Shown: piece after piece, positions 33,235 through 43,611 of the stretch
Numbering within the stretch: the first letter of the stretch is position 1
Layout of the letters: every line of letters starts with the position of its first letter
Source of the DNA: Marinobacter szutsaonensis
GTDB taxonomy: Bacteria; Pseudomonadota; Gammaproteobacteria; Pseudomonadales; Oleiphilaceae
DNA: 64,000 bases
Assembly: GCF_039523335.1 (NCBI RefSeq)
Contig: NZ_BAAAFC010000002.1
Coordinates: forward strand, 434,001 to 498,000
Direction: 5' to 3'
Notes under the pieces: generated by a model
What the model saw: the letters and a program-made list of their open reading frames with translations, nothing else
The model's database searches: none
What the model was told of the DNA's origin: nothing
Translations under genes and position numbers: made by a program

Positions 33235-34266
33235 ATGCAGGAACTTCGTGACGCGGGAGTGATGTTACGCCTGATTTACGAGGCAATGAAGAAAAAGGGT
33301 ATCGATACCGATGCGATCTTCAGTCGCCTGGGCGTGGATGAGAGTTACGTTTACACCGACCAGTTGCGCACACCCCACAGTGCCCAGCTGTACTTCTGGC
33401 AGGCCGTGGAAGACGTGTCCGGCGATCCGGATATCGGGTTGAATCTCGGGCCGCTCCTGCCAGCCTACAAGGGCCAGGTGCTCGAGTACCTTTTCCTCAG
33501 CAGCCCTACTTTCGGTGAGGGCCTGCGCCGGGCCCAGAACTACCAGCGTCTGCTGAGCGATGCGGCCAATACCGATTTCTTTATTGAGGGCGATGACGCC
33601 TGCATGGTGCTCGACGCTGCATCCGACGCCGTTCGCCGCCTGAAGCACTTCAACGAGTGCTTTGTCCAGGGCCTGATCACCTTCTTCCGTTCTGTCACCG
33701 ATGACAACTTCTACCCGTCGCGCATCGAGTTCGAGCATGAGCGGGAAGAAGGCCAGGAGCACGCCCGGGAGGTTCTGGGTTGTGATGTGGTCTTCGGCGC
33801 TGCGGAAAACCGGCTGTACTTTCCGGCGAAGTTGCTATCCCACGCCTCGCCCCATGCCGAACCGGAATTGCTGGACCTCCATGAGCGCTTTGCCAGCGAG
33901 CAGGTTGCGCGCCTGGAGAAGAAGGACATCGTGGGTCAGGTTGAACGGATTGTTGCCGAGCTGCTGGACAGTGGCGAAGTGACCCTCGATGCGGTCGCCG
34001 AGCGCCTGGGTATCAAACCCCGTACCCTCCGGACGCGGCTGACCGAAGCCGAAACCAGTTTCAACCAGGTGCTGGCGGATTTCCGTTATCGCCTTGCCCG
34101 GCAGCTGCTGGCCACCACGGACGAATCCATCGACGAGATCGTGTACCTGACCGGCTTCTCCGAACCCAGTACTTTCTATCGGGCGTTCAAACGCTGGTCC
34201 GGCATGACCCCGATCGAATACCGGAAGACCTCCCAGGGTAAGGACGCCCTGGTGGATGCCATGTAA
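33235..34266 (+). CDS. AraC-family regulator with PF12625-type N-terminal domain
   Basis: The 343-residue protein has the N-terminal domain common to OruR/ArgR-like AraC proteins (about 10-190) and a C-terminal double helix-turn-helix (about 240-335: VTLDAVAERLGIKPRTLRTRLTEAETSFNQVLADFRYRLARQLL, TGFSEPSTFYRAFKRWSGMTPIEYRK). Such regulators often activate a neighbouring catabolic gene in response to a metabolite. The divergent MaoC hydratase is the obvious candidate. The gene ends just before the tRNA-Asp promoter. Confidence 0.9.
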   Translation: MQELRDAGVMLRLIYEAMKKKGIDTDAIFSRLGVDESYVYTDQLRTPHSAQLYFWQAVEDVSGDPDIGLNLGPLLPAYKGQVLEYLFLSSPTFGEGLRRAQNYQRLLSDAANTDFFIEGDDACMVLDAASDAVRRLKHFNECFVQGLITFFRSVTDDNFYPSRIEFEHEREEGQEHAREVLGCDVVFGAAENRLYFPAKLLSHASPHAEPELLDLHERFASEQVARLEKKDIVGQVERIVAELLDSGEVTLDAVAERLGIKPRTLRTRLTEAETSFNQVLADFRYRLARQLLATTDESIDEIVYLTGFSEPSTFYRAFKRWSGMTPIEYRKTSQGKDALVDAM

Positions 34267-34300
34267 GAAAACTTTTTCGGACTTTTTTTCAGGAAAAACG

Positions 34301-34328
34301 TTGACATGGTCGGGGGCGTCTTTATAAT
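34301..34328 (+). promoter_or_regulatory. strong sigma-70 promoter of tRNA-Asp
   Basis: TTGACA (34301-34306) and TATAAT (34323-34328) are both perfect, with a 16-bp spacer. A GC-rich discriminator (GCGCCC) follows, typical of stringently controlled stable RNA promoters. Confidence 0.9.
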
Positions 34329-34400
34329 GCGCCCTCGTTGTCACCGAGCAGTCACCGACAAGGCTGCACACCTTACGAGGTATCTGGTGATAGCCCACGC

Positions 34401-34477
34401 GGAGCGGTAGTTCAGTTGGTTAGAATACCGGCCTGTCACGCCGGGGGTCGCGGGTTCGAGTCCCGTCCGCTCCGCCA
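34401..34477 (+). tRNA. tRNA-Asp (GTC)
   Basis: The 77-nt cloverleaf begins GGAGCGG and ends CCGCTCC-G-CCA with an encoded CCA (34475-34477). The anticodon GTC is at 34435-34437 in the loop CTGTCAC, and the T-loop GGTTCGAGTCC is intact. It differs from E. coli tRNA-Asp at only a few positions. It stands alone behind a leader of about 65 nt; a T-rich stretch follows. Confidence 0.97.
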
Positions 34478-34584
34478 TTTTTCTTCCCCCTTTGTTCTTT
34501 CTCTTGATCCATTCCGGATTCTGAAATATTCCTGTCACACGAAGCATTTACCTTGGCGGTTAAAGTTCGCACGAGGGTAAAGTC

Positions 34585-34674
34585 ATGTCTGACTACGAAG
34601 AAGAGTTGCTGGAAACCCGGCTGGATGAATTCGAGGATGATGGCGAGTTCATTGACGACGCCACTGAGCTTTAA
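34585..34674 (+). CDS. possible 29-residue acidic small protein
   Basis: An ATG follows a GAGGG site and opens a 29-codon frame beginning MSDYEEELLETRLDEFEDDG. Fourteen of 29 residues are Asp or Glu, and it is predicted to be helical. It fits exactly between the tRNA-Asp gene and the stop of the convergent AraC gene. It is too short for compositional evidence, so it may be chance. It could be transcribed by readthrough from the tRNA promoter. Confidence 0.4.
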   Translation: MSDYEEELLETRLDEFEDDGEFIDDATEL

Positions 34675-34677
34675 TCC

Positions 34678-35736
34678 CTAGTCCCCTGTTTTTCCGTTCA
34701 GCTTCATTTGTCGGCGATGCTCGCCGGGGCTGACTCCGAACCAGCGTTGGTAAGCTTTGTGAAACGCTGGAGGGTTGGCAAATCCCAGTAACCAGGCAAT
34801 TTCCGACAGGGAGCTGTTTGTTTCCTTCAGATAATCCAGCGCCAGCTGTTGGCGGGTTTCATCCAGTAGCAGCCGGAAGTTGGTACCCTCGGCGGCCAGT
34901 TGCCGTTGCAATGTCCAGGGCGAGGTGCCGAGTCGCGCCGCAACCGTTTCCAGCCCCGGCGTCTCGCCGCGGAACAGGGGCGTCATCAAGTGCCGCACCC
35001 GGTCCGAGGTGCTCCAGCCCCGTTTGATTCTTTCCAGTTCGCGCTCACACATCACGCAGAGCTGCTCGTGCATCGCCGGGTGCGCCTGGTTGCTCGGTTG
35101 GTGCCAGGCGCTTTTGTTGAGCGTCAGGCTGTTCTCTGTGGCGCTGAATTCCACTGGGCAACGGAACCAGCTTTCAAACAGGTCGTCCAGGCCGATCGAC
35201 GGGTATTCGATGCGAACCTTCTCAAGCACGTCATAACGGCCGGTCAGGGTGCGTGCCAGCTGAGTCCAGGCTGCCAGCACCGAGTCCACGACGAAGTAAT
35301 TGAACTGGTTGTAGGGACGGATCGAGTAGAAGCTGACTATCCGCTTGTCGGGATCGGTTCCGGGATGACCGCGACTGTTCTGGCTGGTGAGCCTCGAATA
35401 ACGTACCAGCTTCATCAGTGCCTGCCCGATAGTCGGCGCGGTCTCCGCCGCCAGCCCGGCCAGGCCGGCGTCGATCGGCCGGGATAGAGCCCCCATCCGC
35501 AGTCCCAGTGCGGGGTTGCCGGTCAGCCTGATGGCGGCCTCCCCCATCCGCATGAAACGGGGGATGCTGATCCGCGCTTCCGGGGAGGTCAGGGCGGTTT
35601 CATCCAGATTGAATTGCCTGGCCAGCACCTCGTGGTCTGCACCTTCCTCCGCAGCTGCGCGCAGCAGTACCGAGACGTACAGAAGGCTGATGTCGCCGAG
35701 CGCGTTGCGGTTTCCGGGCTTTGAGGGTGCTCTCAC
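34678..35736 (-). CDS. AraC-family regulator
   Basis: The 352-residue protein has an N-terminal PF12625-type domain (about 20-205) and a C-terminal AraC DNA-binding domain (about 240-345: LETVAARLGTSPWTLQRQLAAEGTNFRLLLDETRQQLALDYLKETNSSLSEIAWLLGFANPPAFHKAYQRWFGVSPGEHRR). I place the start at a GTG (35736) preceded by AGGA. The frame stays open for another 2.1 kb upstream, but that part is antisense to the reductase gene and has no family features. It is divergent from the dienoyl-CoA reductase-like gene, its likely target. Confidence 0.87.
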   Translation of the reverse strand: MRAPSKPGNRNALGDISLLYVSVLLRAAAEEGADHEVLARQFNLDETALTSPEARISIPRFMRMGEAAIRLTGNPALGLRMGALSRPIDAGLAGLAAETAPTIGQALMKLVRYSRLTSQNSRGHPGTDPDKRIVSFYSIRPYNQFNYFVVDSVLAAWTQLARTLTGRYDVLEKVRIEYPSIGLDDLFESWFRCPVEFSATENSLTLNKSAWHQPSNQAHPAMHEQLCVMCERELERIKRGWSTSDRVRHLMTPLFRGETPGLETVAARLGTSPWTLQRQLAAEGTNFRLLLDETRQQLALDYLKETNSSLSEIAWLLGFANPPAFHKAYQRWFGVSPGEHRRQMKLNGKTGD

Positions 35737-35775
35737 GGGGTATTCCTGATTGGGTGTCGCTTCAGGATAACATAA

Positions 35776-37938
<2,163 letters not shown>

Positions 37939-37994
37939 TCACAAAACGTTGCAGTTTTTATCTGTCCATCGACATTTGTCTGGCTAGACTATTG

Positions 37995-38022
37995 GAAAGC
38001 CTACGGTTATCCGTAGGCTTTC
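37995..38022 (+). terminator. 12-bp perfect hairpin after the reductase gene
   Basis: GAAAGCCTACGG (37995-38006) and CCGTAGGCTTTC (38011-38022) flank a TTAT loop. The stem is strong, but the U-run is only part of the stem base. It acts as a terminator or mRNA 3' end. Confidence 0.6.
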
Positions 38023-38116
38023 TGGTATTGGTGCATGCCGCTGGACGAATTTTCCGATGGAACGCTCCGGGGAAGCGAAGCGTGTAAGTGTCCAATTTCT
38101 GAATCCTGGAGATGGA

Positions 38117-39373
38117 ATGATGGTTTCTGCCGATCAGGCAACCGATGGCTACTCAGCCGTGTTTTTTATGGAGGAGGGGCGTATTGCCCGTCAGATGCGC
38201 GCTTCCGAGTTCGGCGCTTTCCTCGACGGTTATGTCGGTTTATCTGACCTGGCGGAAACGGACGTCAAGGCCGTCCTGATCGAGCTGGGGGGCGACCTTC
38301 TGGTGCGCTCGCTGGTGTTCTTCCGGATCTGGTTTGATGACGAGGGTCGCGCCGACACCAGCTGGAACGTTCCTATCGAGGCGTTGGCCAGAGATGGCGC
38401 CAAGGGGCCGGATATGGGCGCGGGCCCGATCCGCCTGGTGTGTCGCAGCCAGTGTCCGGATCCGAAGTTTGCCAAGGAACTCTGGGACCCGGATATGACG
38501 CCGGGGAACAACCACTTCCAGGCTATCCGCAAGGCGGTGGAAAGCAACACCCTGAGATTCCAGAAGATCGAGCCCGTCGAGGAGGATATTCCCGTCCTCA
38601 ATGCCAAGGAGGAGCCGGCGAAGGAAAAGGAGACGGACGATGATGGCGCGGGGACAGCAGACCGTGCCCGACTGGCGCAGCTGATCCGTGAACAGCGTTT
38701 ACGCATCAAGACCCTGCAGAGTGTGCATCGGGATTCCCTTGCGGACCTCCAGCGCGAGCACCGCAATGAAATGCAGTCCCTGCGCAGCGAGATGGCGGAT
38801 CTTGAGCAGAAATACGAGCGCCAGCGGCTGACCAGCGAGCAGCTCAAGCAGCGCCTGTCCGAGCGTAACGAACAATACCTCTCCATGCAGGAGCAGATCG
38901 GGAGCGCCGACGAGGATAAGAAGCGGGACGACGCCAACGTCGGTGCCGAACTGGTTCTGCTCCGGGAGCAGCTTGAGCGCAAGCAGCGTGAGCTGGAAAT
39001 GCGTGACGAGAAAATAATCTCCCTGGAAGAAGAGAACCACGAGTTGCGGCACCGGGAGCCGCCAGAGAACTCCATTCTTGACCATCTGCGCAAGCAATCG
39101 GTCTTTCTCGTGGCCTACCATGCCGGCGTGGGCCACGTGACCCTGCCGTTCGACGACATTGAGACCTACTTCACCAACCCCGTGGCCTATGCCGCCGAAC
39201 GTTGTGGTATGAACGAGCCGGCCTACCGGGAGTGGCTGGAACACTACGAGAACCCGGTGTGCTGCCACCAGGACGGGGATGGCAACGAGTGCGCCGAACC
39301 CATCATGCGGGTCAGCCAGCCGGCGGAATTCCGTCCGGGTGTGGATGACCGCTGCGAGCAGCACCAGGCCTGA
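38117..39373 (+). CDS. uncharacterised coiled-coil protein upstream of nadK
   Basis: The 418-residue protein is not one I can name. It has an N-terminal globular region (about 1-165), an acidic low-complexity linker (about 168-200), a long coiled coil (about 205-325, with DLQREHRNEMQSLRSEMADLEQKYERQRL) and a conserved C-terminal module (about 330-415). That module has CCHQDGDGNECAEPI and a closing DDRCEQHQ, which could hold a metal. There is no signal peptide or membrane helix. I start it at the ATG (38117) five bases after GGAG; an ATG at 38057 is possible. Together with nadK and the genes after it, it forms a block I recall as conserved in Pseudomonas. Confidence 0.75.
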   Translation: MMVSADQATDGYSAVFFMEEGRIARQMRASEFGAFLDGYVGLSDLAETDVKAVLIELGGDLLVRSLVFFRIWFDDEGRADTSWNVPIEALARDGAKGPDMGAGPIRLVCRSQCPDPKFAKELWDPDMTPGNNHFQAIRKAVESNTLRFQKIEPVEEDIPVLNAKEEPAKEKETDDDGAGTADRARLAQLIREQRLRIKTLQSVHRDSLADLQREHRNEMQSLRSEMADLEQKYERQRLTSEQLKQRLSERNEQYLSMQEQIGSADEDKKRDDANVGAELVLLREQLERKQRELEMRDEKIISLEEENHELRHREPPENSILDHLRKQSVFLVAYHAGVGHVTLPFDDIETYFTNPVAYAAERCGMNEPAYREWLEHYENPVCCHQDGDGNECAEPIMRVSQPAEFRPGVDDRCEQHQA

Positions 39374-39483
39374 TCCTCGCATCTTTTTTCAGAATCCAGC
39401 CGACTTTCGTTACACTGTACGCCATCGTTGCAGGGTAGCGGAGGTGCTGTTCCCTGCTGCATCCCGGGATCACAGGAATTTTC

Positions 39484-40368
39484 ATGGATCAGTTCAGGAA
39501 TATCGGCGTAATCGGACGGATGGGCAGCGTCAAGGTGGTAGAGACGCTGAGGCAGCTCAAGCAGTACCTGCTTGCCCAGAACTACCAGGTCATTCTGGAA
39601 GAAGACACCGCGGGAATGATTCCCGGCCATGGCCTGCAGGTGGCCAGCAAGAAACTGCTGGGTGAAATCTGCGACCTGGTGATTGTCGTCGGCGGTGATG
39701 GCAGTCTGCTGGGCGCCGCCCGGGAGCTGGCGAAGTCGAAGATTCCCCTGCTCGGGGTGAACCGTGGGCGCCTCGGCTTCCTCACCGACATTTCTCCTTC
39801 AGATCTTGAAGAGCGCCTCGGCAAGGTACTGGAAGGGGAGTACATCGAGGAAACCCGCTTCCTGCTCGATGGTAATGTTGAGCGTAACGGCCAGCCGCTC
39901 GGTTTTGGCAGTGCCCTGAACGACGTGGTGCTGCATCCGGGTAAATCCACCCGGATGATCGGCTTTGACCTGTTTATCGACGGTCACTTCGTCTACAGCC
40001 AGCGCTCCGACGGCCTGATTGTCTCCACCCCCACCGGTTCCACCGCCTATTCCCTGTCTGCCGGCGGCCCTATCATGCACCCCAAGCTTGACGCCATCGT
40101 GCTGGTGCCGATGTTCCCCCACACCCTGAGTAGCCGCCCGATCGTGGTGGACGGCAAGAGCGAGATCAAACTGGTGATCGGGGATACCAACGAGACCTAC
40201 CCGCAGGTGAGCTTTGATGGCCAGATGAACATCTCCTGTGCGCCCGGGGATATCATCCGTATCACCAAGAAGCCGTTCAAGATCCGTCTGATCCACCCGA
40301 CGGACCATAACTTCTATGCCACCTGCCGTGACAAACTTGGCTGGGCAAGTGAAATCGCAGCGAGTTGA
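39484..40368 (+). CDS. nadK: NAD kinase
   Basis: The 294-residue enzyme phosphorylates NAD to NADP using ATP. It contains the invariant GGDGS motif (70-74), the ALND motif (about 141-144) and SDGLIVSTPTGSTAYSLSAGGPI. Its length matches the E. coli enzyme (292). It is followed two bases later by a phosphoesterase gene, so the two are cotranscribed. Confidence 0.97.
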   Translation: MDQFRNIGVIGRMGSVKVVETLRQLKQYLLAQNYQVILEEDTAGMIPGHGLQVASKKLLGEICDLVIVVGGDGSLLGAARELAKSKIPLLGVNRGRLGFLTDISPSDLEERLGKVLEGEYIEETRFLLDGNVERNGQPLGFGSALNDVVLHPGKSTRMIGFDLFIDGHFVYSQRSDGLIVSTPTGSTAYSLSAGGPIMHPKLDAIVLVPMFPHTLSSRPIVVDGKSEIKLVIGDTNETYPQVSFDGQMNISCAPGDIIRITKKPFKIRLIHPTDHNFYATCRDKLGWASEIAAS

Positions 40369-40370
40369 TC

Positions 40371-41384
40371 ATGGCTGGTAAGAATCCCTCCGCAAATCGC
40401 GGTTTCGATATCATCGGCGACATCCACGGTTGCGCCCACACCCTGGAAAAGCTCCTGGACCGGATGGGGTACCGCAAGGTCAACGGTGTTTACGAACATC
40501 CCCGGCGCCAGGCCGTGTTCATAGGTGACATCATTGACCGGGGCCCACGTATCCGGGAAGCACTGCACCTGGTGCGGGACATGGTGGAGCACGGCTCGGC
40601 GCGGATTGTCATGGGCAACCACGAGTACAATGCCCTGGGTTACTGCACCCGTGCCCGCCCGGGCAGTGGCAAGACCTGGTTGCGGGAGCACAACCCGCGT
40701 CACGATCGGCTGATCAAGGAAACCCTTGAGCAGTTCGATGCCCATCCCCACGAATGGAACGAGTTTCTTGAGTGGTTCTACACCATCCCCCTCTTCATCG
40801 AGGAAGAGGACTTCCGGGTGGTGCATGCGTGCTGGGATGGTGACCTGATCGAGAAGTTCAAACGGGTGCAGGGTGGTGCCTGCATTGACGAGGATTTCCT
40901 CCACGCCTCGGCGGCCATCGAGTCCTTCGCCGGACAGGTCATGGATACGCTCCTGCGGGGTACGGACCTGCGTCTGCCGGAGGGTATGTCGATAACCGGC
41001 AAGGACGGCTATGTCCGGGAATTCTTCCGGACCAAGTTCTGGGCGGACCAACCCCATACCTATGCCGATGTGGTGTTCCAGCCCGATCCCTTGCCGCCGG
41101 AAGTGGCGAAGCACGTGCTCACCGAAGACGAGCGCAAGCAGCTCATCAGTTACCCCCTGGACGCGCCGCCGGTCTTCGTCGGCCATTACTGGATGGAGGG
41201 CCGGCCCGCGCCGCTGAAGCCCAATGTGGCCTGCATCGATTTCAGTGCAGTGAAGTACGGCAAGCTGGTGGCCTACCGGTTTGACGGCGAGCGGGCACTT
41301 TCCCGGGACAAGTTTGTCTGGGTAGATGTGGAGCGGCCAGAGGCTCCGGAGTACCCCACCAGCGAAGACAGTGTTGCGCGCTAG
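40371..41384 (+). CDS. PPP-type metallophosphoesterase
   Basis: The 337-residue protein has the phosphoesterase signature blocks GDIHG (16-20), GDIIDRG (52-58) and GNHE (82-85), plus a distal GHYWMEG block. These place two metal ions as in serine/threonine or dinucleotide phosphatases. The substrate is unknown. The ATG starts two bases after the nadK stop. The pairing with NAD kinase may be functional, but this is inference. Confidence 0.9.
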   Translation: MAGKNPSANRGFDIIGDIHGCAHTLEKLLDRMGYRKVNGVYEHPRRQAVFIGDIIDRGPRIREALHLVRDMVEHGSARIVMGNHEYNALGYCTRARPGSGKTWLREHNPRHDRLIKETLEQFDAHPHEWNEFLEWFYTIPLFIEEEDFRVVHACWDGDLIEKFKRVQGGACIDEDFLHASAAIESFAGQVMDTLLRGTDLRLPEGMSITGKDGYVREFFRTKFWADQPHTYADVVFQPDPLPPEVAKHVLTEDERKQLISYPLDAPPVFVGHYWMEGRPAPLKPNVACIDFSAVKYGKLVAYRFDGERALSRDKFVWVDVERPEAPEYPTSEDSVAR

Positions 41385-41430
41385 CCGTTTGTCTTCCGGT
41401 GAACCAATACCCCTGATCGTGAGGTGAGAA

Positions 41431-42285
41431 TTGTATCGGGTAAAGCAGTTGGATACCTCGGTGAACCTTGCCGACTTCAGCCGCTGGCTGAGGGATCAGG
41501 GCGTGGAGCATCGTATAACTGAGGAAGGCGGTCAGCAGGTGCTCTGGCTGGAACATGAAGAGCACGTCGAGCCGGTCCTGGCGGCCCTGGAGCGCTATCT
41601 GGCCGAGCCCGGTCTGAGGGAGGCGGTGGCCAGCCAGAACCGCTCGCCGGCCTTTGTCGGCGGGCGCTGGCAACCGGCGCCTCGCCACGCCCCCATGGTT
41701 CTGGGGCTGATCGTGTTTGCCGTGGTGATGGTCTGGCTCACGGGGATGGGCTCCAATGAGCTCTCCGCCGCCCTGATGGTGGTGGACCCCCGGAATTTTG
41801 ACTGGACCACTTTCGGTGGTCGCATCGATGCGCTTTCGGCCACCCTGGCCAGTGGCCAGGTCTGGCGTTTGATCACGCCGGATTTCCTGCATTTCAGCTG
41901 GACCCACATCATTTTCAACTCGGTGATGCTCTGGTTCCTTGGCAGCCAGGTCGAGTGGTTTGACGGCAAGGGCCGGCTGATCACCTTGTTCCTGGTGACC
42001 AGCCTGCTATCCAATGGTTTGCAGTACCTGGTTTCCGGGCCTCTGTTTGGTGGCTTGTCTGGTGTGGTGTACGGAGTTCTCGGTTATTGCTGGCTGAGCC
42101 AGCAGCGGGCGCCCCGGTTCCAGTTTCCGCCAGCGCTGGTGACCTTTGCGGTGATCTGGATGGTTCTCGGTTTTACCCCATTGCCGGAAATGCTGGGTCT
42201 GGGCAGGATGGCCAATGAGGCACACTTGGGTGGTTTTGTCGCAGGACTGCTCTGTGCACTGGTTTTGCCCGTAAGGAAAGGGTGA
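41431..42285 (+). CDS. rhomboid family intramembrane serine protease
   Basis: The 284-residue protein has a soluble N-terminal domain of about 90 residues (GlpG-like), then six helices. The active site is Ser210 in GLSGVVYG and His265 in EAHLGGF, with the oxyanion-supporting HIIFN on helix 2. It cleaves membrane proteins within or near the bilayer. The start is a TTG (41431) preceded by GAGGT. No plus-strand terminator follows: the hairpin at 42299-42318 points the other way and belongs to the small RNA. Confidence 0.92.
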   Translation: MYRVKQLDTSVNLADFSRWLRDQGVEHRITEEGGQQVLWLEHEEHVEPVLAALERYLAEPGLREAVASQNRSPAFVGGRWQPAPRHAPMVLGLIVFAVVMVWLTGMGSNELSAALMVVDPRNFDWTTFGGRIDALSATLASGQVWRLITPDFLHFSWTHIIFNSVMLWFLGSQVEWFDGKGRLITLFLVTSLLSNGLQYLVSGPLFGGLSGVVYGVLGYCWLSQQRAPRFQFPPALVTFAVIWMVLGFTPLPEMLGLGRMANEAHLGGFVAGLLCALVLPVRKG

Positions 42286-42291
42286 GCGGAT

Positions 42292-42318
42292 AAAAAAAGC
42301 CCCGCCAAAGGGCGGGGC
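42292..42318 (-). terminator. intrinsic terminator of the predicted sRNA
   Basis: GCCCCGCC and GGCGGGGC (42299-42306, 42311-42318) form an 8-bp GC stem. On the minus strand it is followed by seven Ts (42292-42298). On the plus strand no T-run follows, so it does not serve the rhomboid gene. Confidence 0.85.
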
Positions 42319-42379
42319 GTAAAGAGAGCTTTTAGCTCCTGATGAGAGAGACCAAATGATACGACCGTTGTCATTTGGT
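42292..42379 (-). ncRNA. predicted Fur-controlled small RNA (88 nt, RyhB/PrrF-like)
   Basis: On the minus strand a promoter-to-terminator unit fills the gap between the rhomboid and DUF1315 genes. TTGACA (42410-42415) and TATCAT (42386-42391) are 18 bp apart, and a 17/19 Fur box (42382-42400) covers the -10. From a start near 42379 the RNA would form a 9-bp stem-loop (ACCAAATGA with TCATTTGGT), then a single-stranded CUCUCUCAUCAGG linker. A small GAGCU/AGCUC hairpin follows, then a GCCCCGCC/GGCGGGGC terminator with seven Us. Nucleotides 33-45 are perfectly complementary to the fdxA leader. The layout matches iron-sparing sRNAs, but it lacks the PrrF core sequence I remember, so it may be a different family. 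Confidence 0.72.
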
Positions 42380-42381
42380 GA

Positions 42382-42400
42382 GGTAATGATAATTATTATC
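42382..42400. promoter_or_regulatory. Fur box
   Basis: GGTAATGATAATTATTATC matches the classical 19-bp Fur consensus (GATAATGATAATCATTATC) at 17 positions. It overlaps the -10 of the minus-strand sRNA promoter, and lies 60 bases upstream of the plus-strand DUF1315 gene, which might also be affected. Confidence 0.82.
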
Positions 42401-42415
42401 GTTTGCATCTGTCAA
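42386..42415 (-). promoter_or_regulatory. sigma-70 promoter of the predicted sRNA
   Basis: The -35 TTGACA (42410-42415) is perfect; the -10 TATCAT (42386-42391) is 18 bp away on the minus strand. An 8-bp inverted repeat (ATCGTTTG 42398-42405, CAAACGAT 42413-42420) overlaps the -35 region and could be another regulator's site. Confidence 0.7.
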
Positions 42416-42459
42416 ACGATTGTGCCGATTTTTTGTGAAGGTTTTTTCAGGAGAGCGGA

Positions 42460-42753
42460 ATGACTTACGAAGAGCTGATCGAACGTCTGGATCCGGCGGT
42501 ATACCGGAACCTTCGCCAGTCCATTGAGCTGGGCAAGTGGCCGGATGGTCGCAAGATGACAGCCGAACAGCGCGCTATCAGCCTGGAAGCGGTGATTTAC
42601 TACGAGAACAAGCACAACGTGCCTGAAGAAGAGCGGGTGGGTTTCCTGGACCGTGGCAGCAAGGCGGGAACGGCCTGTGATCCTTCCGTCCGGCACACCA
42701 ACAGCCAGAACCGGAATGTCGATCCGGACCAGTTCGTAGAGGTCAAGTCTTGA
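42460..42753 (+). CDS. DUF1315 (YeaC-like) protein
   Basis: The 97-residue protein matches the DUF1315/YeaC family: TYEELIERLDPAVYRNLRQSIELGKWPDGRKMTAEQR and a following YYENKHNVPEEERVGFLDRG. No function is known. AGGAGAG precedes the ATG. Its TGA overlaps the TTG start of the DUF2797 gene, so the two are coupled. Upstream lies the Fur box of the divergent small RNA. Confidence 0.87.
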   Translation: MTYEELIERLDPAVYRNLRQSIELGKWPDGRKMTAEQRAISLEAVIYYENKHNVPEEERVGFLDRGSKAGTACDPSVRHTNSQNRNVDPDQFVEVKS

Positions 42754-43589
42754 GCGAAGCCATCGATGTAACCGGCCGGTTGCGCAAGATGCCGGTGGAG
42801 GCCGGGCAGCCGGTTTCCTACACCATTGCCGTGGGTGACGCCCGGGTGCCGTTAAACCATCTGATTGGTCACTCCATCCGCATCGATTTTGACGGCGTTA
42901 TCCGCTGCATCCATTGCGACCGCAAGACCAAGAAGAGTTTCAACCAGGGCTACTGCTATCCGTGTTTCCGCAAGCTGGCGGCCTGCGACAGTTGCATCAT
43001 GAGCCCGGAAAAGTGCCACTACCACCTCGGTACCTGCCGCGAGCCGGAGTGGGGGGAGACCCACTGCATGGTCGAGCACGTGGTGTACCTGGCCAATTCT
43101 TCCGGGCTCAAGGTCGGCATTACCCGCGCTTCCCAGGTGCCGACCCGCTGGATTGATCAGGGGGCGGTCGAGGCCATCCCCATGGTCAGGGTCAGAACCC
43201 GTTATATTGCCGGGCTGGTGGAAGTGGCGTGCAAGAGCCATGTCACCGATCGCACCAACTGGCGCGCCATGCTCAAGGGCGATGTGCCGGAGCTGGATCT
43301 GGTCGCGGAACGCCAGAAAATGCTGGCGGCCATCGCCACCGATATCGCGGAACTGCGAGAGTTGCACGGCGACGACGCCATCCGGGAGGTGAATGAGTCC
43401 GGGCTTGGCCTCAGCTATCCGGTCGAAGTCTGGCCGTCAAAGATCAAAACCCATAATCTGGACAAAACGCCGGAAGTGGAGGGAGTACTGGAAGGCATCA
43501 AGGGCCAGTACCTGATCCTCGACACCGGTGTGATCAATATCCGCAAGTTTACCGGGTATGAGGTCCGCTTCCGGGCGGACGCCAGCTGA
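42750..43589 (+). CDS. DUF2797 protein with zinc-ribbon cysteines
   Basis: The 279-residue protein has a cysteine-rich region (about 50-100: CIHCDRKTKKSFNQGYCYPCFRKLAACDSCIMSPEKCHYHLGTC) likely to bind zinc. It is followed by a YLANSSGLKVGITRASQVPTRWIDQG segment that resembles a GIY-YIG-type strand pattern. I recall this as DUF2797. The start is TTG (42750), with GAGGT upstream, overlapping the previous stop. The function is unknown, but a nucleic-acid role is plausible. pepN follows 22 bases later. Confidence 0.85.
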   Translation: MSEAIDVTGRLRKMPVEAGQPVSYTIAVGDARVPLNHLIGHSIRIDFDGVIRCIHCDRKTKKSFNQGYCYPCFRKLAACDSCIMSPEKCHYHLGTCREPEWGETHCMVEHVVYLANSSGLKVGITRASQVPTRWIDQGAVEAIPMVRVRTRYIAGLVEVACKSHVTDRTNWRAMLKGDVPELDLVAERQKMLAAIATDIAELRELHGDDAIREVNESGLGLSYPVEVWPSKIKTHNLDKTPEVEGVLEGIKGQYLILDTGVINIRKFTGYEVRFRADAS

Positions 43590-43611
43590 ACAGAACTCCG
43601 TGGAGAATGTA

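Noticed and set aside
42299..42318. GC hairpin read as the rhomboid gene terminator
   Set aside because: On the plus strand it is followed by GTAAAGAGAG, not Ts. The seven-T tract is on the minus strand, fitting the sRNA instead.
42398..42420. PsrA-like GTTTG/CAAAC repeat
   Set aside because: PsrA sites, as I recall, have CAAAC to the left and GTTTG to the right. Here the order is reversed, so I do not call it PsrA.
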